Assembly (NCBI RefSeq): GCF_900188345.1
Contig: NZ_FZOD01000008.1
Coordinates: forward strand, 62,001 to 126,000
Length of the DNA stretch: 64,000 nucleotides
Source of the DNA: Streptosporangium subroseum
GTDB lineage: Bacteria > Actinomycetota > Actinomycetes > Streptosporangiales > Streptosporangiaceae
Direction: 5' to 3'
Below are positions 31,624 to 39,186 of the stretch, piece by piece. The notes under the pieces were generated by a model. The model had not been told where the DNA came from, did no database searches, and saw only the letters and a program-made list of their open reading frames with translations. Numbering within the stretch: position 1 is the stretch's first letter; each line of letters starts with the position of its first letter. The position numbers were made by a program, and so were the translations under genes.

Positions 31624-33612
31624 GTGGTGCAGCCGCTCACAGCGGACGATCCTCGGCGCCTGGGCTCGGTCGAACTGGTCGGGCGTCTCGGGGAGGGCGG
31701 CCAGGGGGTCGTCTACCTCGGCCGGGGCCCGGCGGACGAGCAGGTCGCCGTCAAACTTCTTCACCACGGTCTGGCCTCGGATCCCGAGGCCAGGACGCGG
31801 TTCCTGCTGGAGGTGTCGGTCGCCCAGCGGGTGGCCAGGTTCTGCACCGCCTCGGTGCTCCACGCCGACCTCGCGGGCAGCCAGCCGTACGTCGTGAGCG
31901 AGTACGTCCCGGGACCGTCCCTGCGCCAGCTGGTCGACAGGGAGGGACCGCGGCGCGGCGCCGCGCTCGAACGTCTCGCCATCAGTACGGCCACCGCCCT
32001 GTCGGCGATCCACCGGGCCGGGATCCTGCACCGCGACTTCAAACCCGCCAACGTGCTGATGGGCCCCGAGGGCCCCGTGGTGATCGACTTCGGCATCGCC
32101 AGGGCGCTGGACTCTCCGGGGACGACCGCGACCGGGACGGCGATGGGGACGCCCTCCTACCTCGCCCCCGAGCAGCTGAGGACCTCCGAGGTGACGTCCG
32201 CGGCCGACGTGTTCGCCTGGGGTGTCACGATGGTCTTCGCCGCCACCGGGAAGCCCGCGTTCGGCCAGGACTCCATCGCCGTCGTGATGAACCGGATCCT
32301 GACCACGGAGCCGGACCTGGGCGGGCTGGAGGGCACGCTCCGCGACCTGGTCGCGGCGTGCCTGTCGAAGGACCCGGCGCTGCGTCCCACCGCCGAAGAG
32401 CTGGTCAGCTACCTGATGGGCGCTGTCTCCACCCATCAGGTACGGCGCACGACACCCACCGTGATACCCACGCCGATGACCGTGCGGCTGGACACCCGGC
32501 AACAGGGCGACCCCCCGCAGAACGATCCGCGGCAGGGCCATCCCCCGCAGCAGCAGGGCCGTCCTCCGCAGGGACCCCCGCAACAGCACGGCAACCCCCA
32601 GCAAGGCCCTTCCCCGCAGAGCCATCCACACCAGCAGGGCAACCTCCAGCAGGGTCCTCCCCCGCGGAGCCACCCCCAGCAACAGGGCCATCCCCCGCAG
32701 GTCAACCCCCAGCCGCAGGGCCATTCCCCGCAGGGACCCCCTCAACAGCGCCCGCCTCAGCAGAGCCGTCCCCCTCAGGGCACCCCCCCGCAGCAGGGCA
32801 AACCTCAGCGAGACAAGCAGAAGCCGCGACGGCCGGTCGGACTGCTCCTCGCGGGGGCGGGGATCGTGGCCGCGCTCGCCGTGGCCACGGGGACCGTGGT
32901 CATCATGCAGGCCAACGCGAACACCTCGGTACGGATCGCGATGAAGACGCCCGCCCCTTCGACGGTGGAACGGGCGGACCCGACGATCCTCCCCGAGGAC
33001 CCGCCCTCGGCGGAAGAGTCCTCGAAGATCAAGAAGGTCACGCCGCCCCCGCTCCGGCGCACGAAGGCGCCGTCGCCACAGCGGACGCAGAAGGCGGGCG
33101 AGAACGAGGGAGCCCCGACCTCGGAGCCGAAGAAGAAGGCGTCGACGTCGCCGTCGGCCCTTCCCGAATCGACGCCGAAGCCCACGGTGAAGCCGACCTC
33201 GAAACCCACGGTGAAGCCGACGGTCACTCCCAAACCGACGGCCACCGCCAAACCGACCGTGAAACCCACGACCGCACCGCAGAAGCCGAACCCCTACACG
33301 GCGGCCGGTGTCTGCGGCAGCGGCTACACGCAGGTCGAGGCCCATGCCCTCGGCAGCGCCGCGACCATCTACCTCCTCTACAACTCCTCCGCGGGCAAGA
33401 ACTGCGTCGTCACCATGTCCAGGTACGAGTTTCCCTCGAAGATCTCGATGAACGCGGTGCTCCAGGTACAGGGCGGCGCGTCGGCGAGCAACCCCGGAAG
33501 TTTCACCGTCTACGCGGGCCCGGTACGGCTCGCCGCCGTCAAGAAGTGCGTCATCTGGGGCGGCTCGCACGGCTCGCTGTCCTGGCAGAGCGGCTGGAGC
33601 CATTGCGACTGA
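31624..33612 (+). CDS. Transmembrane Ser/Thr protein kinase with SapA-like ectodomain
   Basis: A 662-residue Hanks-type receptor kinase. The kinase domain (15-265) is intact: GEGGQGVVYLG, K44 in VAVKLL, HRDFKPAN at 136-143, DFG at 155, SYLAPEQL. Residues 290-400 are a Pro/Gln repeat linker, then a membrane helix (about 402-425), a Thr/Pro/Lys wall-spanning stretch (KPTVKPT repeats), and an outer domain at about 556-662. That domain (CGSGYTQVEAHALGSAATIY, YNSSAGKNCVVTMSR, KCVIWGG, WSHCD) closely resembles spore-associated protein A of streptomycetes, with four cysteines. Two adjacent GTGs (31624, 31627) follow GGGGGG. It likely senses an extracellular or aerial-growth-related signal (inference). 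A hairpin follows. Confidence 0.92.
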   Translation: MVQPLTADDPRRLGSVELVGRLGEGGQGVVYLGRGPADEQVAVKLLHHGLASDPEARTRFLLEVSVAQRVARFCTASVLHADLAGSQPYVVSEYVPGPSLRQLVDREGPRRGAALERLAISTATALSAIHRAGILHRDFKPANVLMGPEGPVVIDFGIARALDSPGTTATGTAMGTPSYLAPEQLRTSEVTSAADVFAWGVTMVFAATGKPAFGQDSIAVVMNRILTTEPDLGGLEGTLRDLVAACLSKDPALRPTAEELVSYLMGAVSTHQVRRTTPTVIPTPMTVRLDTRQQGDPPQNDPRQGHPPQQQGRPPQGPPQQHGNPQQGPSPQSHPHQQGNLQQGPPPRSHPQQQGHPPQVNPQPQGHSPQGPPQQRPPQQSRPPQGTPPQQGKPQRDKQKPRRPVGLLLAGAGIVAALAVATGTVVIMQANANTSVRIAMKTPAPSTVERADPTILPEDPPSAEESSKIKKVTPPPLRRTKAPSPQRTQKAGENEGAPTSEPKKKASTSPSALPESTPKPTVKPTSKPTVKPTVTPKPTATAKPTVKPTTAPQKPNPYTAAGVCGSGYTQVEAHALGSAATIYLLYNSSAGKNCVVTMSRYEFPSKISMNAVLQVQGGASASNPGSFTVYAGPVRLAAVKKCVIWGGSHGSLSWQSGWSHCD

Positions 33613-33656
33613 GGTAGAGAAGCGTCCTCGATGCTCCGGCCCGGCTCGATGAGGTG

Positions 33657-33690
33657 GGTGGACGGGCCGGTGGTCCGGGGCCCGTCCACC
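33657..33690 (+). terminator. Hairpin terminator after the receptor kinase gene
   Basis: Perfect 12-bp arms (GGTGGACGGGCC at 33657-33668; complement 33679-33690) with a ten-base loop, 44 bp after the stop. Confidence 0.8.
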
Positions 33691-33736
33691 TGAACTAACT
33701 TTGGAGGTAAGGGGGCTGAGGAGAGGCGCCGGGGCG

Positions 33737-34963
33737 ATGGACTCAGAGATCGATTACGAGGTGGTCTTCAAGGCCCTCGTGGCCCCGCTGCTGTTGTTGA
33801 CGCCGGACTTCGTCGTGGTGGCGGCCAACGACTCCTATCTGAAGGTGACCGGGCGGCGTCGGGCGGACCTGCTCGGCCGGCACTTCTTCACCGTCTTCCC
33901 CGGAAATCCCAACGCTCTCAACGATCCCGACATGCAGGGGGCGGACTGCCTGCGTGCTTCGCTGGAACGGGTTGTCGCCACCGGCGAACGGGACACCATG
34001 GCGCTGCAACGGTATGACATCGAGGCGAGCGGCAGCCCCGGGGCATTCGAGGAGCGGTACTGGAGCACGATCAACATGCCCATCCTCGGCCCGGACGGCG
34101 AAGTGAAACTGATCATTCACCGCAGCGAGGAGGTCACCGGTTTCCTCCAGTTGCTGAGGCGGTCCGGTGAACACGGTCTCATCTCCGCGCGGGCGGAGGT
34201 GGAGGCGTTGGAAGCCGACGTCTACGTTCGCGCCCGCGAACTCCAGGACCTCAACGAACGGCTCCAGCAGGCACAGAGACAACAACGCCAGACCGCGTCG
34301 GCGCTGCGGGAGACCATCGAACGGGAGCGGCGGTTCGTCTTCGACGCCTCCCACGACCTGCGCAACCCGATCACCGGGCTGCTGACCGAGTTGGAGGTCG
34401 CACTCTCAGGACCCGACACCGGCCTGCAGCAGATCCTGCGCAAACTGCTGCGAGGCGCCGAGCGACTCGACGACATCGTCGCCGATCTGCTCGAACTCGC
34501 TCGCCTGGACACCGCGGCGCCCGCCGCCACCGAACCGGTCGACCTGGGCCGCCTCGTCGTGGAGGAGCTGGAACGCCGCACTCTGACCACCACCGTCCTT
34601 GCCCGGCTCGATCAGCAGGTGGTGGTGCACGCCTCCCGGATCCGGCTGGCCCGGCTCCTGGCCAACCTGCTGGCCAACGCCGAACGGCATACCACTACCG
34701 TGATCGAGATCATCGTCACCACCGCCCCGCCCGACGCGGTCCTGGAGGTCATCGACGATGGACCCGGCATCGCCCCGGCAGACCGCGAAAGAGTCTTCGA
34801 ACGCCTCTGCCGCCTGGAGGATGCCTGTCACCGGGATCCCGGCGGCTCCGGGCTCGGGCTGCCCATCGCCCGTGAGATCGCCGAGAGCCACGGCGGCCAC
34901 CTGTATGCCGCCGATCACCCCACCGGTGCCCGCTTCGTCCTCCGCCTCCCCCTCGCCGCCTAG
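33737..34963 (+). CDS. PAS-domain sensor histidine kinase
   Basis: A 408-residue soluble kinase: PAS domain (residues 5-120, LLLTPDFVVVAANDSYLKVTGRRRADLLGRHFFTVFP), coiled-coil linker (ELQDLNERLQQAQRQQRQTASALRETIE), HisKA box with the phospho-His in FDASHDLRNPITGLLTEL (about 218), and HATPase (LLANLLANAERHT; EVIDDGPGIAPADRERVFERL; GSGLGLPIAREIAESHGGHL). No membrane helix, so it senses a cytosolic signal such as a small molecule or redox state. ATG 33737 begins just before the PAS domain; GAGGAGAGG lies upstream. No response regulator is adjacent: an orphan kinase. Confidence 0.92.
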   Translation: MDSEIDYEVVFKALVAPLLLLTPDFVVVAANDSYLKVTGRRRADLLGRHFFTVFPGNPNALNDPDMQGADCLRASLERVVATGERDTMALQRYDIEASGSPGAFEERYWSTINMPILGPDGEVKLIIHRSEEVTGFLQLLRRSGEHGLISARAEVEALEADVYVRARELQDLNERLQQAQRQQRQTASALRETIERERRFVFDASHDLRNPITGLLTELEVALSGPDTGLQQILRKLLRGAERLDDIVADLLELARLDTAAPAATEPVDLGRLVVEELERRTLTTTVLARLDQQVVVHASRIRLARLLANLLANAERHTTTVIEIIVTTAPPDAVLEVIDDGPGIAPADRERVFERLCRLEDACHRDPGGSGLGLPIAREIAESHGGHLYAADHPTGARFVLRLPLAA

Positions 34964-35309
34964 GGTCCATCGGCGTCGCCGCCATCGGGCAGGTCGTCGA
35001 CCTCGATCACCGAAGAACGCGGGGGAAGATTCCCCTCCGCCATGCCAGGGGGCGCCGACGGTCACGATTGTCTATCGCCACCGGAAGAATCCGCGACAGT
35101 GCCGACACATAAAGTAGCCGACTGATTTCATAAGGTGATATCGCTCGACCGGACGTCATCGCGAGCACCCCGGCACCCGCACGCGCCAGGGCGAAAGGAG
35201 AGGCCGTCAGTCTTTCCACCCGCCCACCTGCGGGCTCCCGTCCGCGGTGAGGCATGCCCGGCCGGTTCAACTCTCATACGGCGCACCGCTCACATGCTCG
35301 GAGGTGTTC
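34964..35309. other. Intergenic region, no gene seen
   Basis: Mostly average GC with a patch of lower GC at 35080-35140. The small membrane-protein promoter is probably here. No repeat or supported gene. Confidence 0.5.
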
Positions 35310-35636
35310 ATGATCGAGGTACTCATCGTCTCGGGCCTGCTGGCGGCCGCCGTCATCACGGTCCTGGTGATCATCGTCAGGCGGCTCAATACGACGAGTC
35401 GCCGGCGGGCCGTGGCCACGTCCGACCGCGACCAGGCGGCCTTCGAGCAATGGCTCGATCTCCAGCCCACCGACGCCGAACGGCAACTGGCGCTCGGCGA
35501 GCTCGACGAGATCTTCACCAGCGGCCGGATCGGCCAGCCGGAGCACACCGAGCGCGTCTCGATGATCATGGAGGCCCGGACCAATCGCGAAACTCAACAG
35601 GCGCTGGAAGAGCTGAGGTCACCGGATGAGGTGTGA
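35310..35636 (+). CDS. Small single-pass membrane protein
   Basis: A 108-residue protein: an N-terminal membrane helix (EVLIVSGLLAAAVITVLVIIV, residues 3-23) followed by a basic stop-transfer segment and a soluble, charged, helical domain (DLQPTDAERQLALGELDEIFTSGRIGQPEHTERVSMIMEARTNRETQQALEELR). The soluble part resembles DUF1707/SHOCT-like short helical hairpins but I cannot name a family. GGAGG lies five bases before the ATG. A hairpin at 35705-35738 follows. Function unknown; probably a peripheral membrane regulator. Confidence 0.78.
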   Translation: MIEVLIVSGLLAAAVITVLVIIVRRLNTTSRRRAVATSDRDQAAFEQWLDLQPTDAERQLALGELDEIFTSGRIGQPEHTERVSMIMEARTNRETQQALEELRSPDEV

Positions 35637-35704
35637 GCGGGCCGACCACGAGGCCGGGACACCTGTCCCGCCCCTCGCACAGGTCACGAGGCCCGCAGAA
35701 AACG

Positions 35705-35738
35705 CAGCCGGACACCGGTGGACCCCGGTATCCGGCTG
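35705..35738. terminator. Hairpin between convergent genes
   Basis: CAGCCGGA-c-ACCGG and CCGGT-a-TCCGGCTG form a 13-pair stem with one internal mismatch and a six-base loop. It can end transcription of both the membrane-protein gene and the minus-strand aldo/keto reductase. Confidence 0.75.
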
Positions 35739-35787
35739 TGGGCACCGCCTGACGGCGACAGCGTCAGACGATCATTGACGGACGGTC

Positions 35788-36627
35788 TCAGTGGCCGATG
35801 CGGTCCGAGTCGTCGGCGGCGGCCTCGCCCTGGTCCAGGGCCGACATGGCCTCGACCTCGTCGGGGGTGAGGGTGAAGTCGAAGATGTCGATGTTCGTCT
35901 TCATCCGCTCCGGGCTGGCGGACTTCGGCACCGTGATCAGGCCGAGCTCGATGTGCCACCGCAGAACGACCTGCGCGGGCGTCCTGCCGTACCGCTCGGC
36001 GATCTCGACGATCACCGGGTCCTTGAGCAGTTCGCCGCCCTGGCCGATCGGGCCCCACGACTGCGTGGCGATGCCGTGTTCGGCGTGGTAGGCCCTGGCG
36101 GCGTCGCGGGTGAGGCCCGGGTTGAGCTGGATCTGGTTGACGTCGGGAACCACGCCGGTCTCGGCGAGCACGCGGTCGAGGTGGGCGGGCTTGAAGTTCG
36201 ACACGCCCAGGGCCCGGATCCTGCCGTCCTCCAGCAGCTTGGCGAGACCCTTGACGGCGTCGACGTAGCGGTCCTGCCGGGGCAGCGGCCAGTGGATGAG
36301 GTACAGGTCGATGTAGTCGACGCCGAGACGCTCGGCGCTGGCCGCGAACGCCTCCTGCACCCCGTCGTAGCCGTGCCACTCACCGTTGAGCTTGGTGGTG
36401 ACGAACAGCTCCTCCCGTGGCAGGCCCGACGCGCGCAGGCCTCGGCCGACGCCCTCCTCGTTGCCGTAGGCGTAGGCGGTGTCGACGAGGCGGTAGCCCG
36501 CCTCGACCGCCTGGACCACGGCCGTCTCGGCCTCTTCATTCGACATCGGCCACGTGCCCAGGCCGATCAGGGGAATGGAGGCACCGTGGACGAGCTTCAG
36601 CGTCGGGGCTCCGGGTGTCTTACTCAT
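35788..36627 (-). CDS. Aldo/keto reductase, AKR5-like
   Basis: A 279-residue AKR of the 2,5-diketo-D-gluconate reductase type. GYRLVDTAYAYGNEEGVGRGL carries the catalytic Asp and Tyr, TTKLNG the Lys and IHWPLP the His; SWGPIGQGGELLKDPV and VPKSASPERMKTNIDIFDFTL form the cofactor site. It reduces ketones or aldehydes with NADPH. ATG 36627 has GAAGGA upstream. It is divergent from the TetR gene of the acyl-CoA carboxylase operon; the 137-bp gap has two palindromes, so the TetR protein likely controls both directions. Its role could be in the same pathway or in detoxifying aldehydes; unproven. Confidence 0.93.
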   Translation of the reverse strand: MSKTPGAPTLKLVHGASIPLIGLGTWPMSNEEAETAVVQAVEAGYRLVDTAYAYGNEEGVGRGLRASGLPREELFVTTKLNGEWHGYDGVQEAFAASAERLGVDYIDLYLIHWPLPRQDRYVDAVKGLAKLLEDGRIRALGVSNFKPAHLDRVLAETGVVPDVNQIQLNPGLTRDAARAYHAEHGIATQSWGPIGQGGELLKDPVIVEIAERYGRTPAQVVLRWHIELGLITVPKSASPERMKTNIDIFDFTLTPDEVEAMSALDQGEAAADDSDRIGH

Positions 36628-36684
36628 GGGGCTGCGGGTCCTTCGGGGGAAGTGCGGACGGGATAAGGGGGGATCGGGGGAACA

Positions 36685-36716
36685 GACCAGTCGGTCCAAC
36701 GGAACCTGAGTCAGGT
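36685..36716. promoter_or_regulatory. Paired palindromes: candidate TetR operator
   Basis: GACC-AGTC-GGTC (36685-36696) and the perfect 13-bp palindrome ACCTGA-G-TCAGGT (36704-36716) lie between the divergent AKR and TetR starts. Their centres are about 20 bp apart, the same DNA face for two dimers, a common arrangement for TetR-family repressors. Confidence 0.6.
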
Positions 36717-36752
36717 CCATTCCGCGCCCTGGCAGGCGCGAGGGTTGTGGAC

Positions 36753-36758
36753 TATCTT
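36753..36758 (+). promoter_or_regulatory. -10-like TATCTT, leaderless arrangement
   Basis: TATCTT ends six bases before GTG 36765 of the TetR gene; it lies 37 bp downstream of the palindrome pair. Confidence 0.5.
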
Positions 36759-36764
36759 ACTGAC

Positions 36765-37397
36765 GTGATCGTCAAGTCTGAGGCACTGACCAGCCGGGGC
36801 CGGCGGACGCGGGCCGTGCTCATCCAGGCCGGTCGGGAGGCGTTCGAGGAGCAGGGCTACGACGCCGTGCGCATCGACGACGTCTGTGCGCGGGCGGGCG
36901 TCTCCCACGGCACCTTCTACACCTACTTCGGCTCGCGGGAGGACCTGTTCCGCGAGGTGGCCGGGGCGGTGGTGGGCGAGATGTTCACCGCCAGCGTGGT
37001 CGGGCCCGCCGCGCCCGAGGACCCCTACGCCAGGATCGAGGCCGCCAATCTGCTCTACCTGCGCGCCTGGGCCTCCAATTCCCGGCTCATCCGAATGCTG
37101 GAGCAGGTCGCGACCAACGACGAGAGCTTCCGCGAGCTCCTGCTGGAACTGCGCGAGGTCTTCGTGCGACGAGGCGCGGAAGGGCTGCGCCGCCTGCAGG
37201 AGCAGGGGCTGGCCGATCCGGCCCTGGATCCACGGCTGACCGCCGTGATGCTGGGCGGGATGGTCGAGCACTTCGCCCACGTCTGGCTCGACCTCGGCGA
37301 GCAGGCCGACGAGCGGACCGCCGTCGCCATGCTCACCACGCTCTGGGCTCGGGCCATCGGCCTGACACCGGCGTCAACCAGAGGAGAGGATTCATGA
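36765..37397 (+). CDS. TetR-family regulator, first gene of acyl-CoA carboxylase operon
   Basis: A 210-residue repressor. HTH: SRGRRTRAVLIQAGREAFEEQGYDAVRIDDVCARAGVSHGTFYTYFGSREDLF (about 9-60). The C-terminal half (EAANLLYLRAWASNSRLIRMLEQVA ... VEHFAHVWLDLGE) matches acyl-CoA-responsive TetR proteins in shape. Starts at GTG 36765 (TATCTT six bases upstream) or GTG 36747 are both possible. Its stop overlaps the carboxyltransferase start by four bases (ATGA), so it is the first gene of the operon and probably autoregulates through the palindromes at 36685-36716, with an acyl-CoA intermediate as inducer (inference). Confidence 0.92.
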   Translation: MIVKSEALTSRGRRTRAVLIQAGREAFEEQGYDAVRIDDVCARAGVSHGTFYTYFGSREDLFREVAGAVVGEMFTASVVGPAAPEDPYARIEAANLLYLRAWASNSRLIRMLEQVATNDESFRELLLELREVFVRRGAEGLRRLQEQGLADPALDPRLTAVMLGGMVEHFAHVWLDLGEQADERTAVAMLTTLWARAIGLTPASTRGEDS

Positions 37398-38977
37398 ACC
37401 GGCTGGAGACCTCCGGAATCGAGTACTCGACCCGGCGCGAGGCGATGCTCGCCAAGCTGGCGGAGCTCGACGCCGAGCAGGCCAAGGCGGTGGCGGGCGG
37501 CGGCGAGAAATACGTCGAACGGCATCGCCGGCGGGGCAAGCTGCTCGCCCGGGAGCGGATCGAGCTGCTGGTCGACCCGGATTCGGCGTTCCTGGAGCTC
37601 TCTCCGCTGGCGGGCTGGGGCAGCGACTTCCCCGTCGGGGCGAGCGTGGTCACCGGGATCGGGGTGGTCGAGGGCGTCGAGTGTGTGATCATCGCCAACG
37701 ACCCGACCGTACGGGGTGGTTCGTCCAACCCGTGGACCCTGCGCAAGACGCTCCGGGCCGCCGACATCGCCTTCCAGAACCGGCTGCCACTGGTCAACCT
37801 GGTGGAGTCCGGCGGGGCGGACCTGCCGACGCAGAAGGAGATCTTCATCCCGGGTGGCCGGATATTTCGTGACCTGACCCGCCTGTCAGCCGCCGGGATC
37901 CCGACGATAGCCCTCGTGTTCGGCAACTCCACCGCCGGTGGGGCGTACGTTCCCGGCATGAGCGACCACGTGGTCATGGTGAGGGAGCACGCGAAGGTCT
38001 TCCTCGGCGGGCCGCCGCTGGTCAAGATGGCCACCGGGGAGGAGTCCGACGACGAGTCGCTGGGCGGCGCCGAGATGCACGCCCGGGTCAGCGGCCTGGC
38101 CGACTACCTCGCGGCCGACGAACACGACGCGCTGCGGATCGGGCGGCAGATCGTCAGGGGCCTGAACTGGCGCAGGCTGGGGGTCGCCGCGCATGCCGTA
38201 CGGGATCCGCTGCACGACGAGGACGAGCTGCTGGGAATCGTCCCCGAGGACCTGAAGATCCCCTTCGACCCGCGCGAGGTCATCGCGCGGATCGTGGACG
38301 GCAGCGACTTCGACGAGTTCAAGCCCCTGTACGGCGGGAGCCTGGTGACGGGGTGGGCGCGGCTGCACGGCTACCCGATCGGGATCCTGGCCAATGCCCG
38401 GGGGGTGCTGTTCAGCGAGGAGGCGCAGAAGGCGGCGCAGTTCATCCAGCTCGCCAACCAGGCTCGCACGCCGCTGGTCTTCCTGCAGAACACGACCGGC
38501 TACATGGTCGGCAAGGACTACGAGCAGGGCGGCATCATCAAACACGGCGCCATGATGATCAACGCGGTGTCCAACTCGACCGTCCCGCACCTCACGATCG
38601 TCATGGGCGCCTCGTACGGCGCGGGCAACTACGGCATGTGCGGCCGGGCGTACGACCCCCGGTTCCTGTTCGCCTGGCCGAGCGCGAAATCCGCCGTCAT
38701 GGGGCCGGCGCAGCTCGCCGGGGTGCTGTCCATCGTCAGCCGGGCCTCCGCCCAGGCCCGGGGTCAGGTCTACGACGAGGAGGGCGACGCGGCGATGCGC
38801 GAGCTGGTCGAGGCGCAGATCGAGGCCGAGTCGCTGCCGTTCTTCCTGTCGGGCCGCCTCTACGACGACGGGGTCATCGACCCCCGCGACACCCGCACCG
38901 TCCTGGGCCTGTGCCTGTCCGCCGTCAACAACGCCCCCGCCCCGGAGCCCGCCGGCTTCGGCGTCTTCCGGATGTGA
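37394..38977 (+). CDS. Acyl-CoA carboxylase carboxyltransferase subunit (MCC/GCC beta-like)
   Basis: A 527-residue carboxyltransferase that moves CO2 from carboxybiotin to an acyl-CoA. NRLPLVNLVESGGADLPTQKEIFIPGG and NSTAGGAYVPGMSDHVVMV form the acyl-CoA oxyanion hole; NTTGYMVGKDYEQGGIIKHGAMM and GASYGAGNYGMCGRAYDPRFLFAWP are signatures of methylcrotonyl- and geranyl-CoA carboxylases rather than acetyl/propionyl-CoA enzymes. Length fits MccB/AtuC. It overlaps the TetR gene. Its biotin partner follows after a spacer. With AtuA downstream and no HMG-CoA lyase gene, an isoprenoid-type 3-methylenoyl-CoA substrate is the leading guess; leucine catabolism is the alternative. Confidence 0.93.
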   Translation: MNRLETSGIEYSTRREAMLAKLAELDAEQAKAVAGGGEKYVERHRRRGKLLARERIELLVDPDSAFLELSPLAGWGSDFPVGASVVTGIGVVEGVECVIIANDPTVRGGSSNPWTLRKTLRAADIAFQNRLPLVNLVESGGADLPTQKEIFIPGGRIFRDLTRLSAAGIPTIALVFGNSTAGGAYVPGMSDHVVMVREHAKVFLGGPPLVKMATGEESDDESLGGAEMHARVSGLADYLAADEHDALRIGRQIVRGLNWRRLGVAAHAVRDPLHDEDELLGIVPEDLKIPFDPREVIARIVDGSDFDEFKPLYGGSLVTGWARLHGYPIGILANARGVLFSEEAQKAAQFIQLANQARTPLVFLQNTTGYMVGKDYEQGGIIKHGAMMINAVSNSTVPHLTIVMGASYGAGNYGMCGRAYDPRFLFAWPSAKSAVMGPAQLAGVLSIVSRASAQARGQVYDEEGDAAMRELVEAQIEAESLPFFLSGRLYDDGVIDPRDTRTVLGLCLSAVNNAPAPEPAGFGVFRM

Positions 38978-38979
38978 TC

Positions 38980-39186
38980 ATGATCTCGACGTTCCCGGAG
39001 ACCCCGGTGTCTCCAACGGCCTCCGTGTTCCCGGCGGTCCCGTGCTCACCCGGCCGGAAACCCGTCCTCTCCTCGGGCCGAGGCCTCGCCTCCCCCGCTG
39101 CCCCCAGGCTCGCCCCCCGTCTGTCTCCTGCCCCCGGGTTCGCCTCCCACCTGTCACCCCGCTCGCCGTTCAGGACTCACTCGTGA
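38980..39186 (+). CDS. 68-codon spacer ORF between carboxylase subunits
   Basis: ATG 38980 begins two bases after the carboxyltransferase stop, and the frame ends at TGA 39184-39186, overlapping the GTG start of the biotin carboxylase as GTGA. The product would be 68 residues, rich in Pro, Ser, Ala and Arg, with a ten-residue repeat (APRLAPRLSP/APGFASHLSP) and no recognisable family. The biotin carboxylase lacks its own ribosome site, so translation of this ORF could couple the two subunits. It could also be chance sequence from tandem duplication. Confidence 0.4.
   Translation: MISTFPETPVSPTASVFPAVPCSPGRKPVLSSGRGLASPAAPRLAPRLSPAPGFASHLSPRSPFRTHS
39098..39157 (+). repeat. 30-bp tandem repeat in the subunit spacer
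   Basis: Two copies (39098-39127, 39128-39157) built on CTGCCCCC(A/G)GG(C/T)TCGCC with about 22 of 30 bases shared. Confidence 0.6.

Noticed and set aside
30442..33603. Long minus-strand open frame of over 1000 codons
   Set aside because: It lies opposite the FAD oxidase and receptor kinase, both with clear motifs; its product is low-complexity Arg/Gly.
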